In this document: piece by piece, positions 7,726-16,308 of the stretch
Layout of the letters: the number at the start of each line of letters is the position of its first letter
How positions within the stretch are numbered: the stretch's first letter is position 1
Assembly: GCF_021379005.1 (NCBI RefSeq)
Contig: NZ_CP075171.1
Coordinates: 3,162,001-3,226,000, forward strand
Reading direction: 5' to 3'
Length of the DNA stretch: 64,000 nt
DNA from: Leptodesmis sichuanensis A121
GTDB lineage: Bacteria > Cyanobacteriota > Cyanobacteriia > Leptolyngbyales > Leptolyngbyaceae
Program-made: the position numbers and the translations under genes
The notes under the pieces: generated by a model
Seen by the model: only the letters and a program-made list of their open reading frames with translations
What the model was told of the DNA's origin: nothing
The model's database searches: none

Positions 7726-9147
7726 ATGAACAAGACGTTTTGGACACGCCGAGAATTTTTGCTGGGCGCAGGAGCAACGATCGCCACCGCATCCCTTTCC
7801 TCCTGTCAGATTAGCGCTGATCGCTCGGCTAAAGGATTGACAGAAGAAGCACAGGCGATCGCACAGGTTGTCAAACCCGGTGAATTAGAAAAGCCGGATA
7901 TTACGGTGGGCTATGTGCCTGTGAATGACTGTGCGCCGTTTGCGATCGCGTGGAAAAAAGGCTTCTTTCGCAAGTATGGGTTGAATGTCCGATTAAGTCG
8001 AGAAGCCAGTTGGGCCAACTCTCGCGATGGCCTGATCTTTGGTCAGTTGGATGCCTCTCCGGTGGTTTCCGGTGCCGTGACGAATGCCCAGATTGGGGCC
8101 GAAGGTGCCCGCCACGCGCCCCTCTGTGCTGGGATGACGATTCACCGCCACGGCAATGCAATGACGATGAATAAAGCCATGTGGGACTTTGGCCTGCGTC
8201 CTTGGCACGAATACAACGGCAACCTGGAAGAATTTGGTCGTCAGTTTCGCAACTTCTTTGAAAGCCAACCGCCAGAAAATCGGGTTTGGGCGGTGGTACT
8301 GAGTTCTTCCATGTACGAATACTTTGTGCGTTATCTGGCCGCTGCAGCGGGAGTTGCCCCCGACAAGGAATTCCGAGTGATGATCATTCCTCCGCCCCAG
8401 ATGGTCACGAATGTGCGAATTGGAGCGATGCAAGGTTATATGGTGGCGGAACCCTGGAATACCCGCGCGATCGCAGGCAATGCCGGAGTGGGCTTTACCT
8501 TCGCCCAGGGGAAGGAAATCTGGTTGGGCCATCCCGATCGCCTGCTGGGAGTCATGGAATCCTTCATTACCAACTATCCCAAAACTTACCGCTCCCTGCT
8601 GAAGGCGATGATTGAAGCTTGCCAGTATTGCAGCAAACCGGAAAATCGGGAAGAGGTCGCTAAGCTGATTACCGATCGCGCCTTTACGGGAGCCAAACCG
8701 CACAAAGGGCCAGTGGATCAATTCACCCGTCCGGGAATTGTGGGGGAATACAACTATGGCGGTTTTGATGGCAAAGACCGGATTGTCCGAGCTGCCGATA
8801 CCACCATCTTTTACGACATCCCGCAAAATATCCCTCAGCAACCGGATGAACACTCCACGTTTTTGTGGCGATCGCACAGCATCTGGTTGATGACGCAAGC
8901 CACTCGCTGGGGACAGATTAAGGAATTTCCCAAAAATGCCGAAGAGTTGGCCGCGAAAGGCTGGCGGGCCGACATCTACCGGGAAGTGGCCAACGAAATG
9001 GGCATCCCCTGTCCCAAAGACGATTACAAAGTCGAACCCCCGGAAGTCTTCATCGACAAAAAAGGCTTCGATCCCAGCGACCCCGTTGGCTACCTGAACA
9101 GCTTTGAAATTCGTGCTAACCAGCCTACCCCCATTTACCTTAGTTAG
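7726..9147 (+). CDS. NrtA/CmpA-family solute-binding lipoprotein with Tat-type signal
   Basis: A 473-residue periplasmic substrate-binding protein. The N-terminus has a twin-arginine motif (RREFLLG, residues 8-14), a short hydrophobic stretch and a lipobox LSSC (Cys27), so it is probably a membrane-tethered lipoprotein, as in cyanobacterial NrtA and CmpA. VGYVPVNDCAPFAIAWKKGF and QLDASPVVSGAV match the NrtA-like fold; the C-terminal 130 residues form the extended tail of this family. It lies between the permease and ATPase genes; the 119 bp gap before it is filler (repeated GAGTTGAGAGTT). The ligand is unknown. A long open frame on the opposite strand is a codon-bias shadow. Confidence 0.88.
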   Translation: MNKTFWTRREFLLGAGATIATASLSSCQISADRSAKGLTEEAQAIAQVVKPGELEKPDITVGYVPVNDCAPFAIAWKKGFFRKYGLNVRLSREASWANSRDGLIFGQLDASPVVSGAVTNAQIGAEGARHAPLCAGMTIHRHGNAMTMNKAMWDFGLRPWHEYNGNLEEFGRQFRNFFESQPPENRVWAVVLSSSMYEYFVRYLAAAAGVAPDKEFRVMIIPPPQMVTNVRIGAMQGYMVAEPWNTRAIAGNAGVGFTFAQGKEIWLGHPDRLLGVMESFITNYPKTYRSLLKAMIEACQYCSKPENREEVAKLITDRAFTGAKPHKGPVDQFTRPGIVGEYNYGGFDGKDRIVRAADTTIFYDIPQNIPQQPDEHSTFLWRSHSIWLMTQATRWGQIKEFPKNAEELAAKGWRADIYREVANEMGIPCPKDDYKVEPPEVFIDKKGFDPSDPVGYLNSFEIRANQPTPIYLS

Positions 9148-9208
9148 CCCCCCGATCCCCGGTCCCGGTTCCCCATTCCCGATTCCCTCACACACTTAGG
9201 AGACTCTC

Positions 9209-10048
9209 ATGGTTAAATCCACCCTGCAATTCGACAACATGAACTCCGTTGTTGCTCAAAAAACGGACTTTCTGGTAATTGAGAACCTGACGAAAGCCTA
9301 TCCCACGCCTGATGGTGGTGAATTTGTGGTGCTGGATGGCATCGATCTCACCCTCAAAGAAGATGAGTTTGTTGCCCTGCTGGGCCACTCTGGCTGCGGC
9401 AAGTCCACGTTATTGAAAATGGTTGCTGGCCTGGAACAGCCCACCTCTGGATTAATCACCCTAGAAGGTAAAGCGGTTCGCAAACCGGGAGCCGATCGCA
9501 TGATGGTATTTCAGCACTATGGACTGCTGCCCTGGCTCACCGTGCGGGAAAATATCCGTCTGGCCGTTGATGAAGTGCTGGATGGCTTATCCCACAAAGA
9601 AAAAACTCAAATCGTCACGGAACATCTGGCCATGGTCAATCTCACAGCCGCTGCCAACAAATATCCTGACGAAATTTCCGGCGGCATGAAACAGCGAGTT
9701 GGCATTGCCCGCGCTCTGGCTCTGCGGCCCAAAATGCTGCTGATGGATGAACCCTTTGGTGCCCTGGATGCCCTGACGCGGGGCAAGCTGCAGAAACAGG
9801 TACTCAATATTTGGGAAAACCATCGCCAAACCGTGATGATGGTGACTCATGACGTAGACGAAGCCCTTTATATGTCCGATCGCATTGTGATGATGACCAA
9901 CGGCCCCCATGCCAAAATTGGGGAAATTCTGGAAGTTCCCTTCGCCCATCCCCGCGATCGCCAGCAAATCCGCAATTCCCCTGAGTATTACGAGCTTCGT
10001 AACCATGCCTTGAACTTCCTGGATCACTATTTCAGTACAGATGATTAA
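9209..10048 (+). CDS. ABC transporter ATP-binding protein, NrtD/SsuB-like
   Basis: A 279-residue cytosolic ATPase energising the upstream permease. It shows Walker A GHSGCGKST, Q-loop region MMVFQHYGLLPWLTV, signature EISGGMKQRVGIARAL, Walker B MLLMDEPFGALD and the switch histidine in VMMVTHDVDEAL. The start at 9209 follows TAGGAGAC at good spacing. It is a single-domain NrtD-like subunit: the NrtC-type ATPase fused to a regulatory solute-binding domain, found in classical cyanobacterial nitrate and bicarbonate systems, is missing from this operon. The active transporter could be a homodimer of this ATPase. Confidence 0.92.
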   Translation: MVKSTLQFDNMNSVVAQKTDFLVIENLTKAYPTPDGGEFVVLDGIDLTLKEDEFVALLGHSGCGKSTLLKMVAGLEQPTSGLITLEGKAVRKPGADRMMVFQHYGLLPWLTVRENIRLAVDEVLDGLSHKEKTQIVTEHLAMVNLTAAANKYPDEISGGMKQRVGIARALALRPKMLLMDEPFGALDALTRGKLQKQVLNIWENHRQTVMMVTHDVDEALYMSDRIVMMTNGPHAKIGEILEVPFAHPRDRQQIRNSPEYYELRNHALNFLDHYFSTDD

Positions 10049-10063
10049 CGGCGGGTAGTGGTG

Positions 10064-10086
10064 GAGACGTTTCGGCGAAACGTCTC
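10064..10086. repeat. Perfect palindromic hairpin (GAGACGTTTC family)
   Basis: GAGACGTTTC, GGC, GAAACGTCTC form a perfect 10 bp stem with a 3 nt loop, 15 bp after the ATPase stop codon. A diverged relative (AGACGTT...AACGTCT) lies at 55416-55436. Similar GAGACGTT palindromes are common dispersed repeats in cyanobacterial genomes. It may act as an mRNA 3' end for the transporter operon, although no T-tract follows. Confidence 0.75.
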
Positions 10087-10180
10087 TCTCCATAAAAATC
10101 CAGTGAATCTCCCTCTCGGAAGCGGAAACAGAGGATGCGCTTTTGTAGGATCAAAAGATAGCTGCATCTGTCTACCGTCC

Positions 10181-10786
10181 ATGCATCTAAGATTTTCCCA
10201 AGACCTGAAAGCGTTGCTAGAACTGCTGGCTGAAAGACCACTGACCCTGAACGATATTCTGGCGGAAACTAAGGAACGTGGGTTTAGCCTGGTCATGGGA
10301 TTGTTTGCCTTACCCTTCCTACTGCCCATGCCACCCGGATTAGCAGGGCCACTCGGATGCGGTTGCCTGATTCTGTCTTTGCAAATGGCGACTGGACGAC
10401 GATCGCCCTGGTTGCCTCCCCGCATCGCCCAGGTTGAGTTCCCCAAATGGCTCAGTAAAACACTGTTAACCAATCTGCACAAGTTAACGGGGATCTTGGA
10501 GAAAGTCGCTCGTCCCCGGATGCGCAGCATTGCTTACAGTCCTCATGCATGGCAACTGAATGGCCTCTGCATGGCTTGGTTAGCCTTCTTGTTGATGTTA
10601 CCGATTCCGTTTACGAACCCCATTCCCACAGCAGGCATTTTGATCCTGTCTGTTGCCACTTTAGAAGCGGATGGGTTGCTGATGTGTGTGGGTTATGGCT
10701 TGACTCTGGCAATTACCCTGACCGTTTTTGGGATTGCCTACGGCTTGTGGTTGGCTCCTGGGTTTGTACAATCCTGGTTTGGCTAA
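10181..10786 (+). CDS. ExoD family exopolysaccharide synthesis protein
   Basis: A 201-residue membrane protein of the ExoD family, named for a Rhizobium gene affecting exopolysaccharide and alkali tolerance; its biochemical role is not settled. The hallmark N-terminal region LTLNDILAETKERGFSLVMG is followed by hydrophobic segments LFALPFLLPMPPG, LCMAWLAFLLMLPIPF and LTLAITLTVFGIAYGLWL, and by the conserved NPIPTAGILILSVATLEADG. The ATG at 10181 (MHLRFSQDL) is chosen since upstream in-frame codons derive from the palindromic repeat. It may be read from the ABC operon but the palindrome separates them. Confidence 0.8.
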   Translation: MHLRFSQDLKALLELLAERPLTLNDILAETKERGFSLVMGLFALPFLLPMPPGLAGPLGCGCLILSLQMATGRRSPWLPPRIAQVEFPKWLSKTLLTNLHKLTGILEKVARPRMRSIAYSPHAWQLNGLCMAWLAFLLMLPIPFTNPIPTAGILILSVATLEADGLLMCVGYGLTLAITLTVFGIAYGLWLAPGFVQSWFG

Positions 10787-10819
10787 GGCGATTTCCAGAA
10801 ACGGTTATGCCGCGAATCA

Positions 10820-10879
10820 TAGGGGCAGGTTTTGTTGATCAATCCTGAGTGTAAGAGACTTTGGCTAAACCTGCCCCTA
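10820..10879. repeat. Inverted repeat with TAGGGGCAGGTTT ends
   Basis: TAGGGGCAGGTTT at 10820-10832 is mirrored by AAACCTGCCCCTA at 10867-10879, a 13 bp inverted repeat with a 34 bp loop between convergent exoD and bioD. A related CAGGGGCA/TGCCCCTG hairpin lies at 41749-41774. This resembles the non-coding MITE/REP-like elements common in cyanobacteria and could terminate both genes. Confidence 0.7.
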
Positions 10880-10924
10880 CAGGCAATTAGGCCCGTAAGA
10901 GGCAATCTTCTTCCCAGAAGTTGA

Positions 10925-11617
10925 CTAAAACGTTACGGATGCGGGGAGGGGGATGAGGCGTTCCAGTTCCAGGTTAGAGGCAACGGCGGCTAATTGATCT
11001 AAGTTGGTTGCATCCGGCAGGTAAGGAATCAACCCCAACACGGGAACCCCAGCAAGGGACTGGATTAAAGCGGCAGGTGCCCAGCTTTCTATCTCTTCCT
11101 CCGTACAGGGTTGAGGGCAATTCAGAACAATCCCCTTAAGGTGAACCCGACTCTGACGAGCCAGAGCGACATTCGCCACGGCCTGTCCGATCGCCCCCAG
11201 CTTAACAGGTACTACCAGCACTACAGGCAATCGCCAGTCCCAGGCCAGATCCGCTACGGTCGTTTCATAGGTAACGGGAGAACCCAAGCCGCCCAGCCCT
11301 TCTACCAGCACAAAATCTCGCTGTTGCCGGAGCAATTCAAATGCCTGCCATGCCTTATCTAACTCCACCCGTCGTCCTTCTCGTTCAGCTGCCAGGGGAG
11401 GGGCCAGGGGAGCCTGGAACCGCAAGGGAGCGACTTCAGCCGCATTGAGATGAAATAAACGGCTATACAGTTCGCTATCGCCAACCCCGGATTGGGCGGG
11501 TTTCAAAATTCCCAGGCGATCGAAGCGGCTGTACTTCTGCCAGTAAGCCGCCAGTGCCGTCGTTAATACTGTTTTTCCTGCATCCGTATCGGTTCCAGCG
11601 ATTAATAATGCGTTCAA
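10925..11617 (-). CDS. bioD: Dethiobiotin synthetase
   Basis: BioD makes dethiobiotin from 7,8-diaminopelargonate, CO2 and ATP, the penultimate step of biotin synthesis. The N-terminus NALLIAGTDTDAGKTVLTTA is the family P-loop. LGILKPAQSG carries the substrate lysine region, and FVLVEGLGGLGSPVTYETT is the conserved EGxGG block. The 230-residue length is normal. No other bio gene is adjacent. It faces exoD across the inverted repeat and precedes the kinase gene's 3' end by about 67 bp on the same strand side. Confidence 0.93.
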   Translation of the reverse strand: MNALLIAGTDTDAGKTVLTTALAAYWQKYSRFDRLGILKPAQSGVGDSELYSRLFHLNAAEVAPLRFQAPLAPPLAAEREGRRVELDKAWQAFELLRQQRDFVLVEGLGGLGSPVTYETTVADLAWDWRLPVVLVVPVKLGAIGQAVANVALARQSRVHLKGIVLNCPQPCTEEEIESWAPAALIQSLAGVPVLGLIPYLPDATNLDQLAAVASNLELERLIPLPASVTF

Positions 11618-11684
11618 CCTGTACTCCTTAAACGATGGATTTAATGATCTGACTCAGCTTGGTGAAGAAGCGATACCCAACTTG

Positions 11685-13667
11685 CTAAAGAGGTCGGGGA
11701 GTGGGCCTCGTCAAGTCTATGTCTTCCTGAGTCAAGGTCAGAGTATAGTTGGTTCCTCGTTGTCCCAGCACATCAATTCGGTAGACTCCCGGTTTGTATT
11801 CGCGGTCTGTGCCTACGAGAGCTTGCCAGAAAGTCGCTTTATTGTCACTGACAATCCGACCGTCTGGGCCAAACACCCTCAAGAATGCTCCTCCAGATAC
11901 CTGGGCTATTAGCCTCTTTCCATCTGCTACTGAGATAGCATAGCGGTTAATTACATTTTGGCGAATGCGATTGCTATAGGAATGGTTGAAGGGAGGAACT
12001 GGAACAGTAATCTCATTAATTTCGGGATTAATAGGAGAAGGAGGAACTGGAGTTGGGGGAAAGGGAGGATAGGTCGGCGGCGGCGGAGGATTATATCGAT
12101 CGAGGCTGATATCAATCCGGTAACTTCCCTGCTCCACTCCCTGAATGGGCTTGAGTTCAATAAAATAGTCGCCGTTATAGGGAAGTTGTCCACTCCAGAA
12201 GGAAACTCGGCGTGCCCGGTTATCGATCGGTCGGTTATCGGGGCCGTAGAGCGTCATCAGCACCCCACTACCACTCAAGACTGCTTCCAGAGTTTCATTT
12301 TGCTGTCCGGCCACAATGAAAGTCATGGTTTCATTCGCTTGTAATGTACCACTTTGACTGACTGTTCCACCGGGAAACAGATTATCCAATCGTCTGGTGT
12401 TGTTGACAGGTGGGGGGGGATTGGGAGAAGGAGTGGGGGTGGGTGTAGGGATAGGAATCGGGGTGAAGGTGGGAGATGGGGTGGGAGTTGGGCTAACAGG
12501 TGTAGAAATCGGAGGGGGTTCTGAAACATTGTTGCTGAGAATGGCCCGCATGATTAACCAGGAACCAAGCCCGGTCAGAATCACCAACCCCAGCCCCGTG
12601 GCAATAATAGCCAGAGGATCATCCCAGATAGAAGTTCGGGGTGGCTCAATAATCTGGGGAGCAGAACGCTGGGGAAGAGGTTCAGGGCGCACTTCTGCCA
12701 CAGGTTTGCGTCCCACAGGTACGGTATTAGCTTGAGAAAACTGAGTTGGCGTGGGTGAAGGGGGAGTCGCAGGAGGAGGAGCCGCAGGAGGGGCAACCTG
12801 TTGGTGGGAGGGGGGTGGCGTGGGGTTAGTCGCAGATTGTAATGCCTGCAAGACCTCGCCAGCGGACTGATAGCGATCGCCCGGTCGATAACTCAGCATC
12901 TTGTTCAGCACCTGGGCAAAATTGGGATTTACCGTTACCCAGCGTTGCCAGTACCAGGTCATCGTTGAGTCATCAAACAGTTCCTGGGGTTCTCGTCCAG
13001 TTAGCAGCACCACAGCGGTAACGGCCAGAGAATATAAATCACTGCTGGGATAGGCTTTTCCCGTTTGCATTTGTTCACTGGGGGCGTACCCAGGTTTGCC
13101 CACGGTAGTCGGTTGCACAATCCCTGTGGTCATGCTTTGAAAGCGGGTCGCCAGTTCCTTGACCACACCAAAATCAATCAGGACAGGCTTACTATCTTTC
13201 TGGCGCAGAATGATGTTATCCGGGGCAATATCCCGATGAATGATGCCCTGACCATGAATGTAGGCCAGCACAGGCAGTAGTTGCCGCAGCAGTTGCAGAA
13301 CTTCTGCTTCCGAAAAGGCCGTTCCCTGCGCTTTACGTTGATCCAGCAGAGCACGATAAGTTTGCCCTTCTACGTAATCCTGAACCAGGAACAGCCGCTG
13401 ATCTTGCTCGAAGTTAGCCCGAAACTGGGGAATCTGGGGATGCTGAATCTGGTAGAGGATCTGAGCTTCTCGCTGAAATAGTTCTCTGGATTTATCGAGG
13501 GCATAGGCTCCACCCTGGGCCGGAGTTAACTCCTTTAAGGCACAGCGTTCGTTAAACCGCCCCTGATCTTCGGCCAGATAGGTACGGCCAAACCCACCCT
13601 GACCCAAAATACTGAGGACACGGTAACGATTTTGCAAAATAGTCCCAATGGGCAGAGACGGACGCAT
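11685..13667 (-). CDS. Membrane Ser/Thr protein kinase with extracytoplasmic PPC-like domains
   Basis: A 660-residue Hanks-type kinase. The kinase domain (about 10-280) has a glycine loop ILGQGGFGRTYLAED, lysine ALKEL, catalytic loop IIHRDIAPDNIIL (HRD with Ala instead of Leu/Val, common in this cyanobacterial subfamily), DFG in LIDFGVVKEL and a PGYAPSEQ activation-loop end. A Pro-rich linker precedes one membrane helix (about 348-373, IIATGLGLVILTGLGSWLI). A Thr/Pro-rich spacer follows, then two beta-rich segments resembling bacterial pre-peptidase C-terminal domains (about 430-525 and 560-645), the second ending TNYTLTLTQ. The external domains may sense a ligand or the cell wall (inference). 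Confidence 0.88.
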   Translation of the reverse strand: MRPSLPIGTILQNRYRVLSILGQGGFGRTYLAEDQGRFNERCALKELTPAQGGAYALDKSRELFQREAQILYQIQHPQIPQFRANFEQDQRLFLVQDYVEGQTYRALLDQRKAQGTAFSEAEVLQLLRQLLPVLAYIHGQGIIHRDIAPDNIILRQKDSKPVLIDFGVVKELATRFQSMTTGIVQPTTVGKPGYAPSEQMQTGKAYPSSDLYSLAVTAVVLLTGREPQELFDDSTMTWYWQRWVTVNPNFAQVLNKMLSYRPGDRYQSAGEVLQALQSATNPTPPPSHQQVAPPAAPPPATPPSPTPTQFSQANTVPVGRKPVAEVRPEPLPQRSAPQIIEPPRTSIWDDPLAIIATGLGLVILTGLGSWLIMRAILSNNVSEPPPISTPVSPTPTPSPTFTPIPIPTPTPTPSPNPPPPVNNTRRLDNLFPGGTVSQSGTLQANETMTFIVAGQQNETLEAVLSGSGVLMTLYGPDNRPIDNRARRVSFWSGQLPYNGDYFIELKPIQGVEQGSYRIDISLDRYNPPPPPTYPPFPPTPVPPSPINPEINEITVPVPPFNHSYSNRIRQNVINRYAISVADGKRLIAQVSGGAFLRVFGPDGRIVSDNKATFWQALVGTDREYKPGVYRIDVLGQRGTNYTLTLTQEDIDLTRPTPRPL

Positions 13668-13701
13668 AACTGACCTGTTCTATGTTTTCTCTAACTTCGC
13701 T

Positions 13702-14163
13702 TTAACTTCCTGATAGCTTAGCTTTGACCATGTCCTGCACTTTTTTACCATCCGCTTTGCCTTTCAGTTGCTGCATGGCAGGCCCCATGACTTTTCCCAA
13801 ATCCTTGGCAGAGGTGGCACCCACCTGGCGGATCAAGTTATCGATGATCTGGCCAATTTCGGCATCAGAGAGTTGTTTGGGTAGATACTCTTCCAAAATC
13901 GCCAATTCCTGAGTCTCTTGTTCTACCAGATCAGCACGTCCAGCCTGCTGGTATTGCGCGATCGAATCTCGCCGCTGCTTGGCCAGTTGTACCAAAACTT
14001 CCATTTCCTGCTCTTCGGTCAAACTTTCCTGGCCACTGGGACGCACACTGACTTCTTTTTCTAAAATCGACTTTTTGATGCTCCGTACCGTTTCCAGCCG
14101 TACCTTATCCTTGGCTTTCATCGCCAGCTTGATATCTTCCGTAATCCGATCCTTTAAACTCAT
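13702..14163 (-). CDS. GatB/YqeY domain protein
   Basis: A 153-residue YqeY-type protein, related to the tail domain of the GatB amidotransferase subunit that contacts tRNA. It shows the canonical start MSLKDRITEDIKLAMKAKDK, the helical core LEEYLPKQLSDAEIGQII and the C-terminal DLGKVMGPAMQQLKGKADGK. The ATG at 14163 is preferred over the one 9 bp upstream, which sits right against AGGGGA. It is transcribed toward the kinase gene 35 bp downstream, so they may form an operon. The free-standing protein's function is not established. Confidence 0.88.
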   Translation of the reverse strand: MSLKDRITEDIKLAMKAKDKVRLETVRSIKKSILEKEVSVRPSGQESLTEEQEMEVLVQLAKQRRDSIAQYQQAGRADLVEQETQELAILEEYLPKQLSDAEIGQIIDNLIRQVGATSAKDLGKVMGPAMQQLKGKADGKKVQDMVKAKLSGS

Positions 14164-14623
14164 ATCTCTCATTCCCCTGGCAATCTAAACATCCAGGCTA
14201 CACTGCCGCTTCAATCAGTTACCCCCCATCCCTAATCCCTACCCCCTGATCCCCTAACTACAAAGAGACAGAGGGTAGAAGGAAAACCCAGAATCGCCGC
14301 TGGAGTTTAATCATCATATCCCCATCCTATCCGGGTTGAGAGGAATAGTTTGGCAGAACCTGCCGTGGAACGCTAAAAAAATTTGCAGCCTAAAGAAAAA
14401 GGTCAAAAAAGTTGAAGAAAGTGATCGTCTCTTTTACCTGAACGGAGGATCTTCTACTACAATGGATTTCTGAATCTATCCCCCTACGGCTTGTTTAAGC
14501 AGTTTTTTCAAGTTTTTGGGCTGATTTCAGTGTCAGCAAAATCTAATTTATCTCCGGGAAATCCGGGGAGATGTTTATAAAGCTCAATGATAATATTGCC
14601 GTGATCGCGTTTGAGGTCATGCT
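14164..14623 (+). other. Long leader between YqeY gene and prs
   Basis: No gene is seen in these 460 bp. The first 110 bp are C-rich filler. A possible sigma-70-like promoter for prs is TTGAAG, 17 nt, TACCTG near 14413-14441 (weak). Just before prs, ATCTCCGG at 14550-14557 and CCGGGGAGAT at 14563-14572 can form a hairpin about 50 nt ahead of the GTG start, a candidate leader structure. AT-rich tracts with A7 and T6 runs lie around 14376-14512. Confidence 0.45.
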
Positions 14624-15616
14624 GTGATCCGCACTGCCACGCTCAGTCAGCCTATCAGTTTGCCGTCGCTTAACGACAACACTCGGCTTCGGTTACTCTC
14701 TGGTTCTGCCAATATTGAACTTTCCCAGGAAGTCGCTCGCTATCTGGGAGTTGATCTAGGCCCAATGGTTCGCAAACGGTTTGCTGATGGCGAACTGTAC
14801 ATCCAAATCCAAGAATCGATTCGCGGCTGTGATGTTTATTTGCTGCAGCCCACCTGCCGCCCAGTCAACGACCATCTCATGGAACTGCTCACCATGATTG
14901 ATGCCTGTCGTCGGGCTTCCGCCAGACAAATTACTGCCGTGATTCCTTACTACGGGTATGCCAGGGCCGATCGCAAAACTGCCGGACGGGAATCGATTAC
15001 GGCCAAGCTGGTGGCTAACCTGATTACCCAGGCCGGAGCCAGTCGAATTTTGGCGATGGATCTGCACTCGGCTCAGATTCAGGGCTATTTTGATATCCCG
15101 ATGGATCATGTCTATGGCTCTCCAGTGCTGCTGAATTATCTGGCCAGCAAACAGCTTTCAGATATTGTGGTGGTGTCACCGGATGTGGGAGGGGTTGCCC
15201 GTGCCCGTGCCTTTGCCAAGAAGTTGGATGACGCGCCCCTGGCTATCATTGATAAACGTCGTCAGGCTCATAATGTGGCCGAAGTGTTGAATGTAATCGG
15301 GGATGTCAAGGGCAAAACAGCCGTACTGGTAGATGACATGATCGATACAGCAGGCACAATTACAGAGGCTGCGCGTCTCCTGAAAAAAGAAGGTGCCAGT
15401 CGGGTTTATGCCTGTGCGACTCATCCGGTCTTTTCACCTCCAGCGATCGAACGTCTGTCCAGTGGCATTTTTGAAGAGGTGATTGTGACCAATACGATGC
15501 CCGTGCCCGAAGAACGGCGATTCCCCCAATTAACGGTACTCTCTGTTGCCAATCTGCTGGGAGAAGCCATCTGGCGCATTCATGAAGATAGCTCCGTCAG
15601 CAGTATGTTTCGATAG
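14624..15616 (+). CDS. prs: Ribose-phosphate pyrophosphokinase
   Basis: Prs makes PRPP from ribose 5-phosphate and ATP for nucleotide, histidine, tryptophan and NAD synthesis. The 330-residue protein carries the RKTAGRESITAKL flexible-loop region, DLHSAQIQGYFDIPMDH (metal/ATP site) and the PRPP-binding loop TAVLVDDMIDTAGTI. It starts with GTG at 14624, 8 nt after GAGG. The first 20 residues (TATLSQPISLPSL) are an N-terminal extension seen in cyanobacterial enzymes. The gene is followed by two AGAAACC palindromes that may end its transcript. Confidence 0.96.
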   Translation: MIRTATLSQPISLPSLNDNTRLRLLSGSANIELSQEVARYLGVDLGPMVRKRFADGELYIQIQESIRGCDVYLLQPTCRPVNDHLMELLTMIDACRRASARQITAVIPYYGYARADRKTAGRESITAKLVANLITQAGASRILAMDLHSAQIQGYFDIPMDHVYGSPVLLNYLASKQLSDIVVVSPDVGGVARARAFAKKLDDAPLAIIDKRRQAHNVAEVLNVIGDVKGKTAVLVDDMIDTAGTITEAARLLKKEGASRVYACATHPVFSPPAIERLSSGIFEEVIVTNTMPVPEERRFPQLTVLSVANLLGEAIWRIHEDSSVSSMFR

Positions 15617-15622
15617 GTGCTA

Positions 15623-15686
15623 AGAAACCGGGTTTCTTTTGCTAACGCTAAGTTGGTTAGATCATCTAACAAGAAACCTGGTTTCT
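15623..15686. repeat. Two AGAAACCnGGTTTCT palindromes
   Basis: AGAAACCGGGTTTCT at 15623-15637 and AGAAACCTGGTTTCT at 15672-15686 are copies of one 15 bp palindrome, 34 bp apart. Further copies lie at 22129-22143 and, imperfectly, 16230-16246. All sit at gene ends. As hairpins or as a pair they could act in 3' end formation for prs and the convergent NUDIX gene. Confidence 0.7.
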
Positions 15687-15712
15687 AAAACGACCACGAT
15701 CGCTATGGGAAT

Positions 15713-16156
15713 CTATAGAAATTCCAAGCAAGCCTCAGGAACCAGCCAGAGATCACCAGTTTTGAAGCGATCGCATTCAATCCATCGAGCGATAATAGGC
15801 TCGTTTATGCCATCTCTGGGATCTTCCATGAACGTGAGTTGGTCAAGTTGGTAAAACTGAGGATCGGCAAAATCACACTGATAAAGCTGAATCAGCTCAT
15901 GACAGGGCTGCCCTGCATAGGTGAATAAGTTTTCGATGCAGCCCAGATATTGAATGTTCGCTAATTCTGCCTGAATCTCCTCTTGAAACTCTCGCTGCAA
16001 AGCATCTAGGCTGGTTTCGCCAAATTCGATGCTCCCACCCAGAGCACGGTTGTAGTGTTTTTGCAAATCGGGGTGATAGCCTTCAGCAACAAAGAGACGA
16101 TCGCCGTTTCGAATCAGTCCCAGTGCCTTCACCCGAACTCGATTACGTGTTTGCAT
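15713..16156 (-). CDS. NUDIX hydrolase
   Basis: A 147-residue NUDIX-fold pyrophosphohydrolase. The NUDIX box is intact: GGSIEFGETSLDALQREFQE continues with EI, giving Gx5Ex7REFQEE with the metal-binding glutamates. Preceding strands RVRVKALGLIRNGDRLFVAE fit the family. The likely substrate is a nucleoside diphosphate derivative, but residues deciding specificity cannot be read. It converges on prs with the AGAAACC palindromes between them. Confidence 0.88.
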   Translation of the reverse strand: MQTRNRVRVKALGLIRNGDRLFVAEGYHPDLQKHYNRALGGSIEFGETSLDALQREFQEEIQAELANIQYLGCIENLFTYAGQPCHELIQLYQCDFADPQFYQLDQLTFMEDPRDGINEPIIARWIECDRFKTGDLWLVPEACLEFL

Positions 16157-16308
16157 AGAATTCTCAATGCACAGCTTGATTAACTACACCCTTTGCCCTA
16201 TTTTCTCCGAACAGTGAATCAAATGGTCTAGGAAACTGGGTTTCTTGTCACACTATCCAATGAAATCTAGCATTCGCCAAACGAATCTGGTTTTCACCAA
16301 GTCTGTAA

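Noticed and set aside
7993-9195. 400-codon open frame antisense to the NrtA-like gene
   Set aside because: It mirrors the codon structure of the real gene, has no recognisable domain, and runs through the neighbouring intergenic filler.
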